This document shows positions 32,673 to 42,800 of a stretch of 51,208 bases of DNA, piece by piece. Origin of the DNA: Methylotenera_A sp031399315 (GTDB taxonomy: Bacteria > Pseudomonadota > Gammaproteobacteria > Burkholderiales > Methylophilaceae); the NCBI GenBank assembly GCA_031399315.1, contig JANNOS010000007.1, positions 1 through 51,208 of the forward strand, read 5' to 3'. Position numbers and translations under genes: made by a program. Position 1 is the first letter of the stretch. Each line of letters opens with the position of its first letter. The notes below the pieces were generated by a model. The model worked only from the letters and a program-made list of their open reading frames with translations. It was not told the origin of the DNA and ran no database searches.

Positions 32673-33821
32673 ATGAATCAATATTTCGCCACTTGCCCGC
32701 GTGGCCTAGAAGCGCTGCTAACCAATGAAATTAAGGCTGCTGGCGCGAAAGACATTAAGCCAACCGATGGCGGTGTCGGCTTTGCAGGCGAATTGAGTGT
32801 GTGTTACAGCGCCAATTTACATTCCCGCTTAGCCACGCGCATTTTGATGCAAGTCGGGCGCGGTAATTACGCCACAGAGGATGATTTGTACCAAGCCGCG
32901 TATAAATTGAACTGGCCAAATTGGTTTGATGTTAAGCACGATTTTATGGTGAAAGTGACAGGCGTAAAATGTCCGCTTAAAAGCTTAGAGTTTGCTACTT
33001 TGCGCATTAAGGACGCGGTGTGCGATAAGTTTAGGCAAGTCGTTGACTCGAGACCTTACATTGATACCAAAAATCCATCTGTTCGCATTCATGCATACTT
33101 AACGGTAGATAGTTATGTATATTACGTCGATACTTCTGGTGATGCACTGTATCAACGCGGCAATCGTAAAGCCAGTATAGAAGCGCCTTTACGCGAAAAT
33201 TTAGCTGCAGGTATTTTGCAACTATCGGGCTGGCAAGTCGGTCAGCCATTGTTAGACCCGATGTGCGGTAGCGGAACTTTTTTGCTCGAGGCCGCGATGA
33301 TGGCACTGAATATCGCCCCAGGATTAAAACGTAATTTTGGCTTTGAGAAACTTAAAAACTTTGAATCCGACACATGGAAAAAAATTAAAAATGCTGCGCT
33401 TAAAAATGTGAAGCCTACAAGTTTTCAAAAGCTATATGGCAGTGATATGGATTTACGTGCGGTGCGCGTGGCAAAGCAAAATTTAGAAGCAGCTGATTTG
33501 TTAGAAGCCGTGCAACTGAGTCATGTGGAATTTACTGCGCTCGTCCCACCAGCAGACAACGGCGTGCTGGTCACAAACCCACCATATGGCGTGCGTATTG
33601 GGGAGGACGAAGAACTGGCTTTGCTTTACCCTAAAATGGGTGAAGCGTTAAAGCGCAAATTTGCAGGCTGGAATACTTATTTTTTAACCAATGACTTGCG
33701 TATGCCTAAACTAATGCGCTTAACCCCAAGCAAACGCACACCGCTATTTAATGGACCATTAGAATGCCGATTGTTCGAGATTAAAATGGTGGCTGGCAGT
33801 AATAGAAAACAAGGACTTTAG
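32673..33821 (+). CDS. rlmL: RlmL-type 23S rRNA (guanine-N2) methyltransferase, single-domain form
   Basis: 382 residues with an N-terminal THUMP domain (about residues 50-160, starting after CPRGLEALLTNEI) and a UPF0020 methyltransferase domain. The SAM motif is LLDPMCGSGTFLLEAA (residues 193-208) and the catalytic motif is NPPYG (302-306), typical of base-amino methylation of guanine. It matches the first half of E. coli RlmL/RlmK (m2G2445); the RlmK half (m7G2069) is missing. The ending at SNRKQGL shows no sign of truncation, so this is a stand-alone form. The start has GAGA nine bases upstream. Confidence 0.85.
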   Translation: MNQYFATCPRGLEALLTNEIKAAGAKDIKPTDGGVGFAGELSVCYSANLHSRLATRILMQVGRGNYATEDDLYQAAYKLNWPNWFDVKHDFMVKVTGVKCPLKSLEFATLRIKDAVCDKFRQVVDSRPYIDTKNPSVRIHAYLTVDSYVYYVDTSGDALYQRGNRKASIEAPLRENLAAGILQLSGWQVGQPLLDPMCGSGTFLLEAAMMALNIAPGLKRNFGFEKLKNFESDTWKKIKNAALKNVKPTSFQKLYGSDMDLRAVRVAKQNLEAADLLEAVQLSHVEFTALVPPADNGVLVTNPPYGVRIGEDEELALLYPKMGEALKRKFAGWNTYFLTNDLRMPKLMRLTPSKRTPLFNGPLECRLFEIKMVAGSNRKQGL

Positions 33822-33852
33822 TCCGAAGTTTCAGTGGAGACTAACTTTTCAC

Positions 33853-33891
33853 GCATGAATAGTCAGCTTTAGCTGAAATATTCTGCGGGGA
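33853..33891 (-). repeat. Left copy of a hairpin-bearing dispersed repeat
   Basis: Contains GCATGAATA (33853-33861), the hairpin CAGCTTTAGCTG (33864-33875) and ATATTCTGCGGGGA (33878-33891). All three parts recur in inverted orientation right of the next gene (34352-34448). Confidence 0.7.
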
Positions 33892-33952
33892 TGCCAAGAG
33901 CTGGCATAGGTTATGTCGAAACTAAAATAGCTCAATTAAAGGATTAAGTAAA

Positions 33953-34306
33953 ATGGCTGATACTTTAGATGATTTGCGCGCACGCATTAACACGTTTGTG
34001 ACAGAACGCGATTGGGCGCAGTTTCATACGCCCAAAAATTTGAGCATGGCGATGATTGTGGAGGCGGCCGAATTGGTTGAGCAATTTCAATGGGATACGC
34101 CTGAGGATAGTCAAGATTTAGCACCAGAAAAACGTGAGGCAGTGAGTCATGAATTGGCTGACACTTTTGTTTATTTGCTTAGAATTGCTGAAGTGTTAAA
34201 TATTGATTTGATTGATGCTGCGAACAAAAAGATTGCTTTAAATGCGCTTAAATACCCAGTAGATAAAGCGCGCGGCAGTAACGCTAAGTATACAAAGTAT
34301 CAATAA
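33953..34306 (+). CDS. MazG-like nucleotide pyrophosphohydrolase
   Basis: 117-residue all-alpha NTP pyrophosphatase of the MazG/RS21-C6 type, expected to hydrolyse non-canonical or excess (d)NTPs to NMP and pyrophosphate. The metal-binding ExxE pair is in IVEAAELVEQFQW, and the second acidic helix is SHELADTFVYLLRIAEVL (E..D). The Lys-rich C-terminal segment KYPVDKARGSNAKYTKY is typical of the family. It starts at the ATG with an upstream AAAGGA. Inverted copies of a dispersed repeat lie on both sides, but base composition is ordinary. Confidence 0.88.
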   Translation: MADTLDDLRARINTFVTERDWAQFHTPKNLSMAMIVEAAELVEQFQWDTPEDSQDLAPEKREAVSHELADTFVYLLRIAEVLNIDLIDAANKKIALNALKYPVDKARGSNAKYTKYQ

Positions 34307-34507
34307 AGCCAGCGCAACACAAATAATAATGCCCTGCAACCGCAAGGGTTGTCCCCGCAGAATATACCAGCTAAGCCAGTATTTGGCTTGCCCGTGAAAT
34401 ATACCAACTAAAGTTGGTTATTTACACGTCAAAGCTGGTTATTCATGCTTGAAAGCCGCTTATATATTGGCTCACAGGGCAGGTGTTTTAAAGCCTTTAG
34501 GCTAAAG
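34307..34507. repeat. Right-hand repeat cluster with several related hairpins
   Basis: Holds AAGGGTTGTCCCCGC (34344-34358), TCCCCGCAGAATAT (34352-34365), the hairpin CCAACTAAAGTTGG and TATTCATGC (34440-34448). These are inverted copies of the parts at 33853-33891, in about three diverged units of the form ATATACCARCTAA...GGTTATT. The first block recurs exactly, inverted, at 51175-51189. Nothing in the region looks coding. Confidence 0.65.
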
Positions 34508-35011
34508 TTATTTTAGTGCCGCTAGAGCAGCGTCGTAATTTGGTTCGTTCGCTATTTCTGGCACTAACTCCACATATTTGACGATATTGTTTTCATCTAA
34601 CACCACAACTGCGCGCGCGCATAAGCCTGCGAGTTTGCTGGTGAATAACAATACACCGTAATTCATTAAAAAATCACGGCCACGCATGCTCGATAAATTC
34701 ACCACATTCTCAAGACCTTCAGCCGCACAAAAGCGTGTTTGCGCAAATGGTAAGTCTGCAGAAATGTTAATCACAACAGTATTGTCCATGCTTGAGGCAT
34801 GTTTGTTAAACGTGCGTACCGAAGTGGCACAAGTGGGCGTATCAACACTAGGGAAAATGTTGAGCACTTTGCGCTTGCCTGCAAATGTATCAAGCGTCAC
34901 ATCGGCTAAAGCCTTATCTACCAAGGTAAAGTTTGGGGCAGTGCTACCAATTTTGGGCAAATTGCCTGCAACATCTACGGGGTTGCCTTTAAGCGTAACT
35001 GAGCTAGACAT
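34508..35011 (-). CDS. tpx: Thiol peroxidase Tpx
   Basis: 167-residue atypical 2-Cys peroxiredoxin that reduces alkyl and hydrogen peroxides using thioredoxin. The peroxidatic cysteine is C61 in SVDTPTCATS, and the resolving cysteine C95 is in FAQTRFCAAEGL, the usual ~34-residue spacing. The start (VTLKGNPVDVAGNLPKIG) and LSSMRGRDF are family signatures. A further Cys lies in AGLCARAVVV. It is monocistronic, with the FIST gene's terminator just upstream. Confidence 0.95.
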   Translation of the reverse strand: MSSSVTLKGNPVDVAGNLPKIGSTAPNFTLVDKALADVTLDTFAGKRKVLNIFPSVDTPTCATSVRTFNKHASSMDNTVVINISADLPFAQTRFCAAEGLENVVNLSSMRGRDFLMNYGVLLFTSKLAGLCARAVVVLDENNIVKYVELVPEIANEPNYDAALAALK

Positions 35012-35095
35012 AATTTTTATCCTCTACTGATGATGAATTATTATGGTTATTAATTGATATTAATAACTAATCGTTAATTGCTCATCATAAAACAA

Positions 35096-35122
35096 AAAAC
35101 ACCTGTGTAGAACAGGTGTTTT
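35096..35122 (-). terminator. Terminator of the FIST gene
   Basis: Perfect 11-bp stem AAAACACCTGT (35096-35106) with ACAGGTGTTTT (35112-35122) and a 5-nt loop. On the minus strand it is followed by a T-rich tail, correctly placed 25 bp after the FIST stop codon. Confidence 0.9.
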
Positions 35123-35146
35123 CGATTTATTACAAAAAATTGATAT

Positions 35147-36307
35147 TTAAGCTAAAAGATTTTCGCTTAAATAGCCAATTGTCATGGTTTGATTGTGAAG
35201 TACACTATCTGTTGTGTTTGGCCGTGGCGCAAGTTCACCGTATGAATAAAAACCTGCCACAGAAGTCTGGTTACCTAAAATTTGTTGCACCAGTTTTACT
35301 TCATCGCCAACTTGCTCCGCCATTACGCCTTTGCGACCGACACAGCTTACGCATAGCGCTAAACCAACTTGGTTGGTTTTGCTTGCGCCCAAGTTATCCA
35401 TGACTAGATTTGCGGCACCACCAGCACCTTCAACCAATCTGTCATGGTTGGTTTGGCAAAGTCTAACTGTTTCGCCTTCTTCCACGTTACCAGCAAAAGT
35501 GAGGCTGTTGTTTTTATCATCAACGGCCAACAAGGTGCGAATTTTCTCAACCTCACGTTTTCCTTCTTCAATCACAGCAAGTGGGAATTTTAATCCAGTA
35601 CCCGGCAGGCCGCGCGCGAATGCTTCACCAATGTACATTCTATATAAAGGCAACGCTGGTTTGCCGTCCATTTCAAATACCACATTTTTCTCAGACCTTG
35701 TGACTTTTCGAGGCGGTCCGTAGGGTTTCCAGCCGCCTAAAGCTCCGCTAGATGTAATGAGTGCATTACCATATAGGCCAACCGCAATCACTTGATTATC
35801 AGAAACGGTTTCGTTAAAAAGTTGCAATGTTTTCACGAATGCACCACCGTCGCCTGCTAGGCCGCCCACAATGGGCACATCACCCAATACGCTTTGAAAA
35901 CCTTTAAGCAGCTCAGAACCGTTGACATTCAAGCCATCTGAAATCACGATAATAGTACGCAGTGAATCTGCTTTGAGTTGTTTTGCTAAGCCAGCCGCAG
36001 CCTCAAAAGAGTTTTGCATGCCAGACATTTTAGTTTGTGCAACGCGCTGTATGGTTTTTTCCCACTGAATCGCGGTAATTTGAATGCTATCGTCGTAAAC
36101 GCCAGTAGCGCTAATTTCACCAGATGTTGTACAACCTACTAATTGGGCTGTTGGATAACGTGCTTTTAAAAAGCCTTGTAATTTACCTTCTGAAAACCTT
36201 TTTACCGAGCCAAAAGCCAACACCAAGTTGGCGCTAGGCAGTGGAGATGTGCTTGGTAAATCCTTTAAAGCTGATTTTGAGTCTACCGACTCTTGTCTAA
36301 TAATCAT
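35147..36307 (-). CDS. FIST-domain sensory protein
   Basis: 386 residues with FIST_N (residues ~28-215, including LVGCTTSGEI and VPIVGGLAGDGG) and FIST_C (to ~365, including YRMYIGEAFARGLPGTGLKFPL and VAGFYSYGELAPR). FIST domains bind small ligands; some haem-binding members (NosP) sense nitric oxide and control kinases. There is no transmembrane or output domain. The gene is divergent from the Pil-Chp operon across a 395-bp gap, which suggests it feeds information to that chemosensory system. This is inference from position only. An AGGGA lies upstream of the ATG. Confidence 0.88.
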   Translation of the reverse strand: MIIRQESVDSKSALKDLPSTSPLPSANLVLAFGSVKRFSEGKLQGFLKARYPTAQLVGCTTSGEISATGVYDDSIQITAIQWEKTIQRVAQTKMSGMQNSFEAAAGLAKQLKADSLRTIIVISDGLNVNGSELLKGFQSVLGDVPIVGGLAGDGGAFVKTLQLFNETVSDNQVIAVGLYGNALITSSGALGGWKPYGPPRKVTRSEKNVVFEMDGKPALPLYRMYIGEAFARGLPGTGLKFPLAVIEEGKREVEKIRTLLAVDDKNNSLTFAGNVEEGETVRLCQTNHDRLVEGAGGAANLVMDNLGASKTNQVGLALCVSCVGRKGVMAEQVGDEVKLVQQILGNQTSVAGFYSYGELAPRPNTTDSVLHNQTMTIGYLSENLLA

Positions 36308-36702
36308 TGCTTCGGTCCCTGATGTTAATTATGAGTTTTAGTTGTGAATTAAAGTATATTAAAATTTTTGTGTTTATTGCAATGTTTATTTGTTATTGTT
36401 AAAGTATTTTATAACATATCTAATGTAAGTGTTGCAATTTAATTTTAAAAGTGTCATATTTTGAAGTGACTTTGTTAAGATCTAGTACATATTGACGTGC
36501 CAAATCAAAGCAATGTTTATACCAAATATAATTTTAATTTGGTCTGTCTGGTTGGATTCTTTGATGGTGGGCGTTGCTGGCGTGGGCGAGACTTGGTATA
36601 AAAAATGCGTGTATACTGGTTATCAAAGGTAGATATGTAAAAAATTTGGCCATTTAGTGACAATTTTTCGTCAAAGATGGCGATAAGTTAAAGGGGTGTA
36701 GC
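36308..36702. other. Divergent promoter region FIST / pilG
   Basis: 395 bp, AT-rich, no gene seen. It contains an inverted repeat TGTTAT/ATAACA (36391-36396, 36411-36416), a candidate sigma-70 promoter TTGACG (36492-36497) with TTTATA about 18 bp on, and an inverted repeat ACCAAAT/ATTTGGT (36521-36527, 36537-36543) at that -10. AAGGGG (36691-36696) is the ribosome site of pilG. Confidence 0.5.
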
Positions 36703-37089
36703 GTGGTGCAAGCGAATTTAGCTGGAACAAAAGTCATGGTGATTGATGACAGTAATACAATACGCCGTAGTGCGGAAATATTTCTGAAATCATCAGGTTG
36801 TGAGGTGATATTGGCGGAAGATGGCTTTGATGCTTTGGCAAAAATCGCTGATCAACATCCACAGGTGATTTTTGTCGATATTATGATGCCGCGTTTAGAC
36901 GGCTATCAAACATGCGCATTGATTAAGCGCAATGCAAAATTTAAATCAACCCCAGTGATTATGTTATCTAGCAAAGATGGCTTATTTGACCGTGCGCGCG
37001 GACGCATGGCAGGTTCTGATCAATATTTAACTAAACCGTTTACGCAAGATACCTTAATAGAGGCAGTGAATGCCTATGTTAGCAAGTGA
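36703..37089 (+). CDS. pilG: Twitching-motility response regulator PilG
   Basis: 128-residue single-domain CheY-like receiver with acidic pocket D15/D16 (VMVIDDSNTIRRSAE), phospho-acceptor D59 (VIFVDIMMPRLDGYQTC) and the conserved Thr/Ser and Lys (MLSSKDG, LTKPF). It starts at GTG; AAGGGG six bases upstream supports 36703. As the first gene of the pilG-pilH-pilI-pilJ-chpA order, it should carry the signal from the ChpA kinase to type IV pilus extension. PilG in Pseudomonas also raises cAMP, and a class III cyclase lies elsewhere in this window. Confidence 0.93.
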   Translation: MVQANLAGTKVMVIDDSNTIRRSAEIFLKSSGCEVILAEDGFDALAKIADQHPQVIFVDIMMPRLDGYQTCALIKRNAKFKSTPVIMLSSKDGLFDRARGRMAGSDQYLTKPFTQDTLIEAVNAYVSK

Positions 37090-37124
37090 TAGTATTAAAT
37101 AATAATTAATTTTGGAGAGCATTC

Positions 37125-37490
37125 ATGGCAATTAATAAAATTTTAATCGTGGACGATTCAGCAACTGACCGATTTTATTTGACTGAGATTTTAGAGGCAG
37201 AGGGCTATCAGGTAGTTGCTTTAGAAAGCGGCGAAGCTTGTGTGGAGCGCGCTGCGGAGATTAAGCCTGATTTAATTATTATGGATATCATCATGACGGG
37301 GCTGACGGGTTTTCAGGCAACGCGTACATTAACCAAAGACCCAATTACAGCAAAAATTCCTGTGATTTTATGTTCCGGCAAATTGCAAATCACCGATCAC
37401 TCTTGGGCAGAAAAAATGGGTGCTAAGGCTTGTGTGCAAAAACCTATTCCAAAAGATGAGCTTAAAGCAATTATTGAAAAATTAGATTAA
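37125..37490 (+). CDS. pilH: Twitching-motility response regulator PilH
   Basis: 121-residue receiver domain: KILIVDDSATDRFYL (D10/D11), phospho-acceptor D54 (LIIMDIIMTGLTGFQATR), LCSGK and the VQKPI lysine. The RFYL and GFQATR wording is typical of PilH. In the model system it acts as a phosphate sink or retraction regulator opposite PilG. It lies 35 bp after pilG, preceded by GGAGAG. Confidence 0.93.
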   Translation: MAINKILIVDDSATDRFYLTEILEAEGYQVVALESGEACVERAAEIKPDLIIMDIIMTGLTGFQATRTLTKDPITAKIPVILCSGKLQITDHSWAEKMGAKACVQKPIPKDELKAIIEKLD

Positions 37491-37508
37491 TAATTAGTAG
37501 TAAAGCTT

Positions 37509-38033
37509 ATGTCTAAACAATCACACTTACGTGAATACCAAACCAGTATTTTAGAGCGCTTAGAAAATGCCAAAAAAGTTGGCGCAGAAGCGCCTGCTGG
37601 CTATTTGGGCGTGGTGATTGGCAGCAAAAATGTATTAGTGAGCTTGAAAGAGATCTCTGAAACATTGCCAATTATGGATATTCATCGCATACCGATTGTA
37701 AAGCCTTGGTTTTTGGGCATTGCAAACGTGCGGGGTGTGTTGTACGCCATTAATGACATTGGGCAAATGTTAGAAAATACCTTTACCAGCATATCTTCCA
37801 GTGCGCGATTGTTGTTAATGAGTGAAACAATCACTTCAAATGTGGCCTTTGTGGTAGAAAAAATGATTGGTTTACGTAAATTAGAAGAAATGAAATTGCG
37901 CGAAGAAATGGCTGATGATGATATATGTTTAAAGCCGCAAACCTACCAAGACGATGAAAATCGTGTTTGGTATATGCTTGATTGCGATAAATTAATACGC
38001 TCTAAAGAATTTGCAATACCTTACATGATTTAA
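37509..38033 (+). CDS. pilI: CheW-like coupling protein PilI
   Basis: 174 residues with one CheW domain (VVIGSKNVLVSLKEISETLPI ... HRIPIVKPWFLGIANVRGVLYAINDI), which links the receptor PilJ to the ChpA kinase. It lies 18 bp after pilH in the same operon. The length and the short basic N-terminus fit PilI. Confidence 0.92.
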   Translation: MSKQSHLREYQTSILERLENAKKVGAEAPAGYLGVVIGSKNVLVSLKEISETLPIMDIHRIPIVKPWFLGIANVRGVLYAINDIGQMLENTFTSISSSARLLLMSETITSNVAFVVEKMIGLRKLEEMKLREEMADDDICLKPQTYQDDENRVWYMLDCDKLIRSKEFAIPYMI

Positions 38034-38119
38034 AAATAAGATTTAAAAGTTGTGGTTAAAAACTGAAAGTATTTTAAAGGTAATTAGCACCCGCAGCATT
38101 TACGAGAGGTTGAATTAAC

Positions 38120-39847
38120 ATGGCACTGAATATAAAAGAATTTGCAGCTAAACTTAAAGGCTTGTTTGGAGGGTCTAGCAGTGGCGCATCTGGCGGCAGT
38201 AGTCGCCGACAAGTGATTATCCCTATTATAGGCTTGTTACTTTTTATTGCTTTGGCTTTCTATGCCATTAACCAAGTGCGAGTAGGCGGTCCAGTTTATA
38301 GTGAAATTAAAGCAAACGATGATCTTAGGGCGGATATTCTACCGCCACCTTTGTATTCAGTAGATGCTTTTGCGGCGGCAAATGCAGCGTTCGTTGCCGC
38401 ATCAAGTTCTGACTTTGCGTTGCGAGATAAAAAGCTCGAAGAGGTTTCAAAAGCCGAAGCTTCCTTTAAAAAGCAAGTTGAATATTGGAAAAAAAATATT
38501 AATACAGATAGCATGTCTGGCTCGTTTCAGGCGGTTATTAAATCGAATGAGAACTTTTACCGTATTTATAATAAAGATTATGTGGCGGCGATTAAATTGG
38601 GTGCGATTGCCGCAGCAAAGCCATTGGGTGATTTAACTGCAGCTTATGATGTGAATAGGCAAACTGTGGGTACCATGGTGGTTGAGCTTGAAAGAGAATC
38701 AGCCAAAACACAAGCGTCTGCTAACACGCTGCTCAAAACCATTTTAATAACCTTAGGTTTATTAGGTCTATTAATTCTAGGGTTTATTTGGGTGTTTGGG
38801 TCACGCCAAGCAAAATCGATTGATAATGCTGTGAAGCGTTTAGAGAGTGATGGGCAGGCCAATCAAATGGCGGTTTTAAACTTACTCGATGAGATGGGTG
38901 ACTTGGCGGATGGTGACTTAACGGTGCACGCCGAGGTGCGCGAAAACATTACGGGCGCGATTGCGGACTCTATTAACTATACGATTGATAGCTTACGAGA
39001 CTTGGTAACGGGTATTAATCGAGCCTCTGAGCAGGTGAACTCGGCGACTGGCGCGGCGCAAGGAACATCCGTTGCCTTGCTGGAAGCGGCCGAAATGCAA
39101 TCGCAACAAATTACAGAAACATCAGATGCGGTCAGTAATATGACGCGCTCAATCTTGCAAGTTTCTACTAACGCGAGCCAAGCTTCACAGGTGGCGCAAC
39201 GTTCTTTAGAAGCTGCAACCCAAGGATCGCAGGCAGTACAAAACACCATTGCAGGTATGAACGGTATTCGTGAGCAAATTCAGGAAACTTCAAAACGGAT
39301 TAAACGTTTAGGTGAAAGCTCGCAAGAGATTGGCGAGATTGTGGAACTGATTTCTGACATTACCGAACAAACTAACATATTGGCGCTGAACGCGGCGATT
39401 CAGGCGGCGTCTGCGGGTGAAGCTGGTCGAGGCTTTACAGTGGTTGCGGAGGAGGTGCAGCGATTAGCGGAACGTTCATCTGAGGCGACCAAGCAGATTG
39501 GTGCGATTGTAAAAACCATTCAGACCGACACAAATAGTGCGGTAGCCGCGATGGAGAAAAGTACCGAGGGTGTGGTTGAAGGAGCGAGACTATCCGATGA
39601 AGCGGGTCGTGCACTGACCGAAATTGAAACGGTTACAAATAACCTAGCGCGACTAATTCAATCTATTTCAGCCGCAACAGAGGCGCAAACGCAAGTGGCC
39701 TCTGTCGTGACGAATAACATGAAGCAAATTCAGGAAATTACTACGTTAACCACTGAGGGTACCAAACAAACTACTGCATCGGTAGGTGAGCTTACTAAGC
39801 TGGCAGAAGAGTTGCGTGAGTCTGTTTCTGGCTTTAAATTGGCTTAA
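38120..39847 (+). CDS. pilJ: Methyl-accepting chemotaxis protein PilJ
   Basis: 575-residue transmembrane receptor with a first helix at about residues 30-50 (VIIPIIGLLLFIALAFYAI), a periplasmic sensor domain (~50-200), a second helix at about 208-228 (TILITLGLLGLLILGFIWVF), a HAMP-like region and a long coiled coil. The conserved hairpin tip is EIVELISDITEQTNILALN followed by AAIQAASAGEAGRGFTVVAE. It senses surface contact or attractants for type IV pilus control. PilJ proteins of pseudomonads are somewhat longer; here the periplasmic domain is compact. Confidence 0.92.
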   Translation: MALNIKEFAAKLKGLFGGSSSGASGGSSRRQVIIPIIGLLLFIALAFYAINQVRVGGPVYSEIKANDDLRADILPPPLYSVDAFAAANAAFVAASSSDFALRDKKLEEVSKAEASFKKQVEYWKKNINTDSMSGSFQAVIKSNENFYRIYNKDYVAAIKLGAIAAAKPLGDLTAAYDVNRQTVGTMVVELERESAKTQASANTLLKTILITLGLLGLLILGFIWVFGSRQAKSIDNAVKRLESDGQANQMAVLNLLDEMGDLADGDLTVHAEVRENITGAIADSINYTIDSLRDLVTGINRASEQVNSATGAAQGTSVALLEAAEMQSQQITETSDAVSNMTRSILQVSTNASQASQVAQRSLEAATQGSQAVQNTIAGMNGIREQIQETSKRIKRLGESSQEIGEIVELISDITEQTNILALNAAIQAASAGEAGRGFTVVAEEVQRLAERSSEATKQIGAIVKTIQTDTNSAVAAMEKSTEGVVEGARLSDEAGRALTEIETVTNNLARLIQSISAATEAQTQVASVVTNNMKQIQEITTLTTEGTKQTTASVGELTKLAEELRESVSGFKLA

Positions 39848-39885
39848 ATTTACACCTTTTTAAAAGATTGTTGGAGCTAAATTAG

Positions 39886-42800
39886 GTGTCAGAAAATTTT
39901 GATAGCGGCCCATTAACTTGGGTTAAAGACCAAATTAATCAATTGCTTGACTCTGTATTAGAAAATGTAAATACAGTGCAAGGCAATATCCATGATACGT
40001 CCCCAATGCGTTTATCGCAAACCAGTTTGTATCAAGCAAGCGGCGCACTGGACATGGTGGGATTAGAAGGTTGCAAGCGTTTTAGCAGTGAGTTAGAAAA
40101 GCTGGCTGGCAAGCTGGAGAAAAAAACAGTTAATGCCACGCCGCAAATTATCGAAGAATTTTCTAACGCAGTAAAAACATTGCAGGCTTATCTGCAAGAC
40201 TTGCTGAATGGGTCTCCTGATGTTCCATTGCGCTTATATGCAGTATTAAAGCCAATTGTTGATTTTCAAGGTGAGACTTTGGAAGAAAGTGAATTGTTCT
40301 TTCCAGACACTACCAATAGTGCGCCAAAATCTATCCCTTTTAAAGAGTTGAATGAAACAGAATATGCGAGCTTTATTCTAGAACAACGTGCTGTTTACCA
40401 AAAAGCGCTTCTCGCTTGGTTACAAACCAAAGAAGCAGGGGCTTTAGGAACCATGACCACAGCGATTAGCAATGTAAGTCAGACGCAGCAGAAGAATAGC
40501 GATAAAACATTGTGGTGGGCGGCGAGCGCATTTACCGAAGCATTAGCGCAAAAAGAAATCGCGGAAAACCAAGGTGCGAAAAAACTCTGTCGTAAGCTAG
40601 ATCAAGAATTACGTCTGTTTGCAGATGGCGTGAACAAGCCGCATAGCAACTTATTGCGAGATATTTTATATTACGTTGCAATAAGCGACGTTGATAAAGA
40701 AAATATCCTTAAAGTAAAAGAAATATTTGAGTTAGACCAGCTGGTAGATAAAAAATCATCAGCAAATTATATTGGCAGCAATATGGATGCTGATGAAATG
40801 AGCTTGGTAAGTCAGCTGATTGATGAAGTAGGCAAACTAAAAGAAGTATGGGAAGAGATATCGAGGACCATTGATTTTTCTAAATTAGATACCAATTCAA
40901 ACAAAATCATTCCAATAGACAAAGAGCTCATCGGTAAATTTTCGGATACGATATCAACTAGCCATGCCATTACCCAAAACCTCAGTCAGGCCCTATTGGT
41001 AGATGTGTATTCTGTGTTGCAGCAAGCGAGCAACACTTTGCGTGATGATCCAAGCAAAGTAAACCACGCAGCGCTGATTGAAGTGGCTGCAGCACTTAGT
41101 ATTATTGAGTCTTCGCTTAAAAATTACCAGCAATTAGATGCAGATAGAATGCAGAAGTTATATTCTGAGGTCATGCGTCTGGAGTCAATTTCATCGGGTG
41201 AAGGTTATGATAGGCTAGAAGAAGATAGAGCTAGTGAGCTCGATCGCGATACAGTTAGAGCGATAGTAATACACATTAACGAATCCCTTAAAATTGTTGA
41301 GCAAGCGTTAGATAGTTATTTCCGTAACCCGGCTGACAAAGCACCTATATCATTGACTGCGCAGCCTCTAAGGGAGGTGTCAGGTGTATTTGATATGTTG
41401 GGTCTACCAATACCAACAGCGATTTCTAATGCAAGCAAACGCTTTATTCAGCAATTTGAGCAAGATGCGTATGTTGTGAATCAAGCACATTTTGAATTGG
41501 TGGCAGAAAGTTTGAGTATGCTTGGGCTGTATACCGATGAAATGCCGAAAATACGCCCAGAGGCTGAACTAGCGCTGGAAAATGCCTTGCAGAGATTAAA
41601 TGATGGACTTGCTGGTTTTGGTGCAGAGCGTGTGCCTGAAGTAGCCGAGTCGAAAGAGTCTGGAGATAAAGCATCGCTACAGGATGCTGAAGCTCAAATA
41701 GCCGCGAATCAGCTAAAAGAAATTCTAAAAGAAGTTAAAGTAGAGCAAGATGCAACACCAAGTATTGCAATGGCTGACATGGGTGAAGGTGAGGATGTTA
41801 CCGATCAAGCCTTTGATGAAGAACTGCTAGACATCTATCTGACCGAGGCCGAAGAAGTGTTGGCGCACATTGCACAGAACTGTCAGGCGTTACGTGTAAA
41901 TGCAACCGATAACGATGCCTTGGTAGAGGTGCGGCGCAGTTTTCATACCCTTAAAGGCAGTGGACGTACCGTGGGTTTGAGTGCTTTGGGCGAAGTCGCT
42001 GGCAAAGTCGAGTTCTTTTTAAATGACGTGTTAGATGAAAAAGCGAATTTAAATTCACAACAAGTGTTTGCTATTGAGCAAGTTTCTGCCGCGTTTGCAG
42101 GCTGGACAGCAGAGCTTCGTGCCAACAATCAAGTACAAGTGAATCAAGAGGCATGGGTTAAGCGTATCGCGGAATTTGCTATTTTAACTGATAACCCTAA
42201 TGTTATTGAAGAAGCGAATATAACAGCCAGCAAGAGTGCTGACCGCAGCAGTAATCCACGCAAAGCATCTGCAAATAAAAAACCAGACATACATGTACTG
42301 ATAGGGGGCACGCGTAAGATGAGCCGTGCGCTTTATGATATTTTCCTCAATGAGAGTTCGCAGAATATTAAAATATTAGAGAATGATGTCGCTCAACTCA
42401 CTGAAGATTCTAGTTTAATACCTTCTAAAACCGCAAGGCAAGCCAATCATACTTTGGCTAGTAATGCGCTCGCTGCAGAGTTTAAGCCAATGGGCGAATT
42501 GGGTCGCGCCTTAGAGCACTGGCTTGATGAAATTAGTGTGATTTGGTCGTCGCAGCATTTGGTGCTATATACCAATATCGTTAAAACTTTATCAAAAATG
42601 TGGCAAAAAATTTCTGAGCTTGATCATCCGCGGTCAGCAAATGCCCTAATTAAAGTGCTTACCGAAGCAACACAACAGGCGATGCAAAATAAAGCGCTAT
42701 CTGTCGAGCTGCCAGAAGACAAAGAAGTTGATGTGAGTAATGCGGATGTTGATGAAGCAGGAATTGTTGATGATTTGGACGATGATGAAGCGAGCGACAT

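Noticed and set aside
36521..36543. ACCAAAT/ATTTGGT inverted repeat as a terminator
   Set aside because: Too AT-rich, no T-tract, and it overlaps a candidate -10 region, so a regulatory site is more likely if it is anything.
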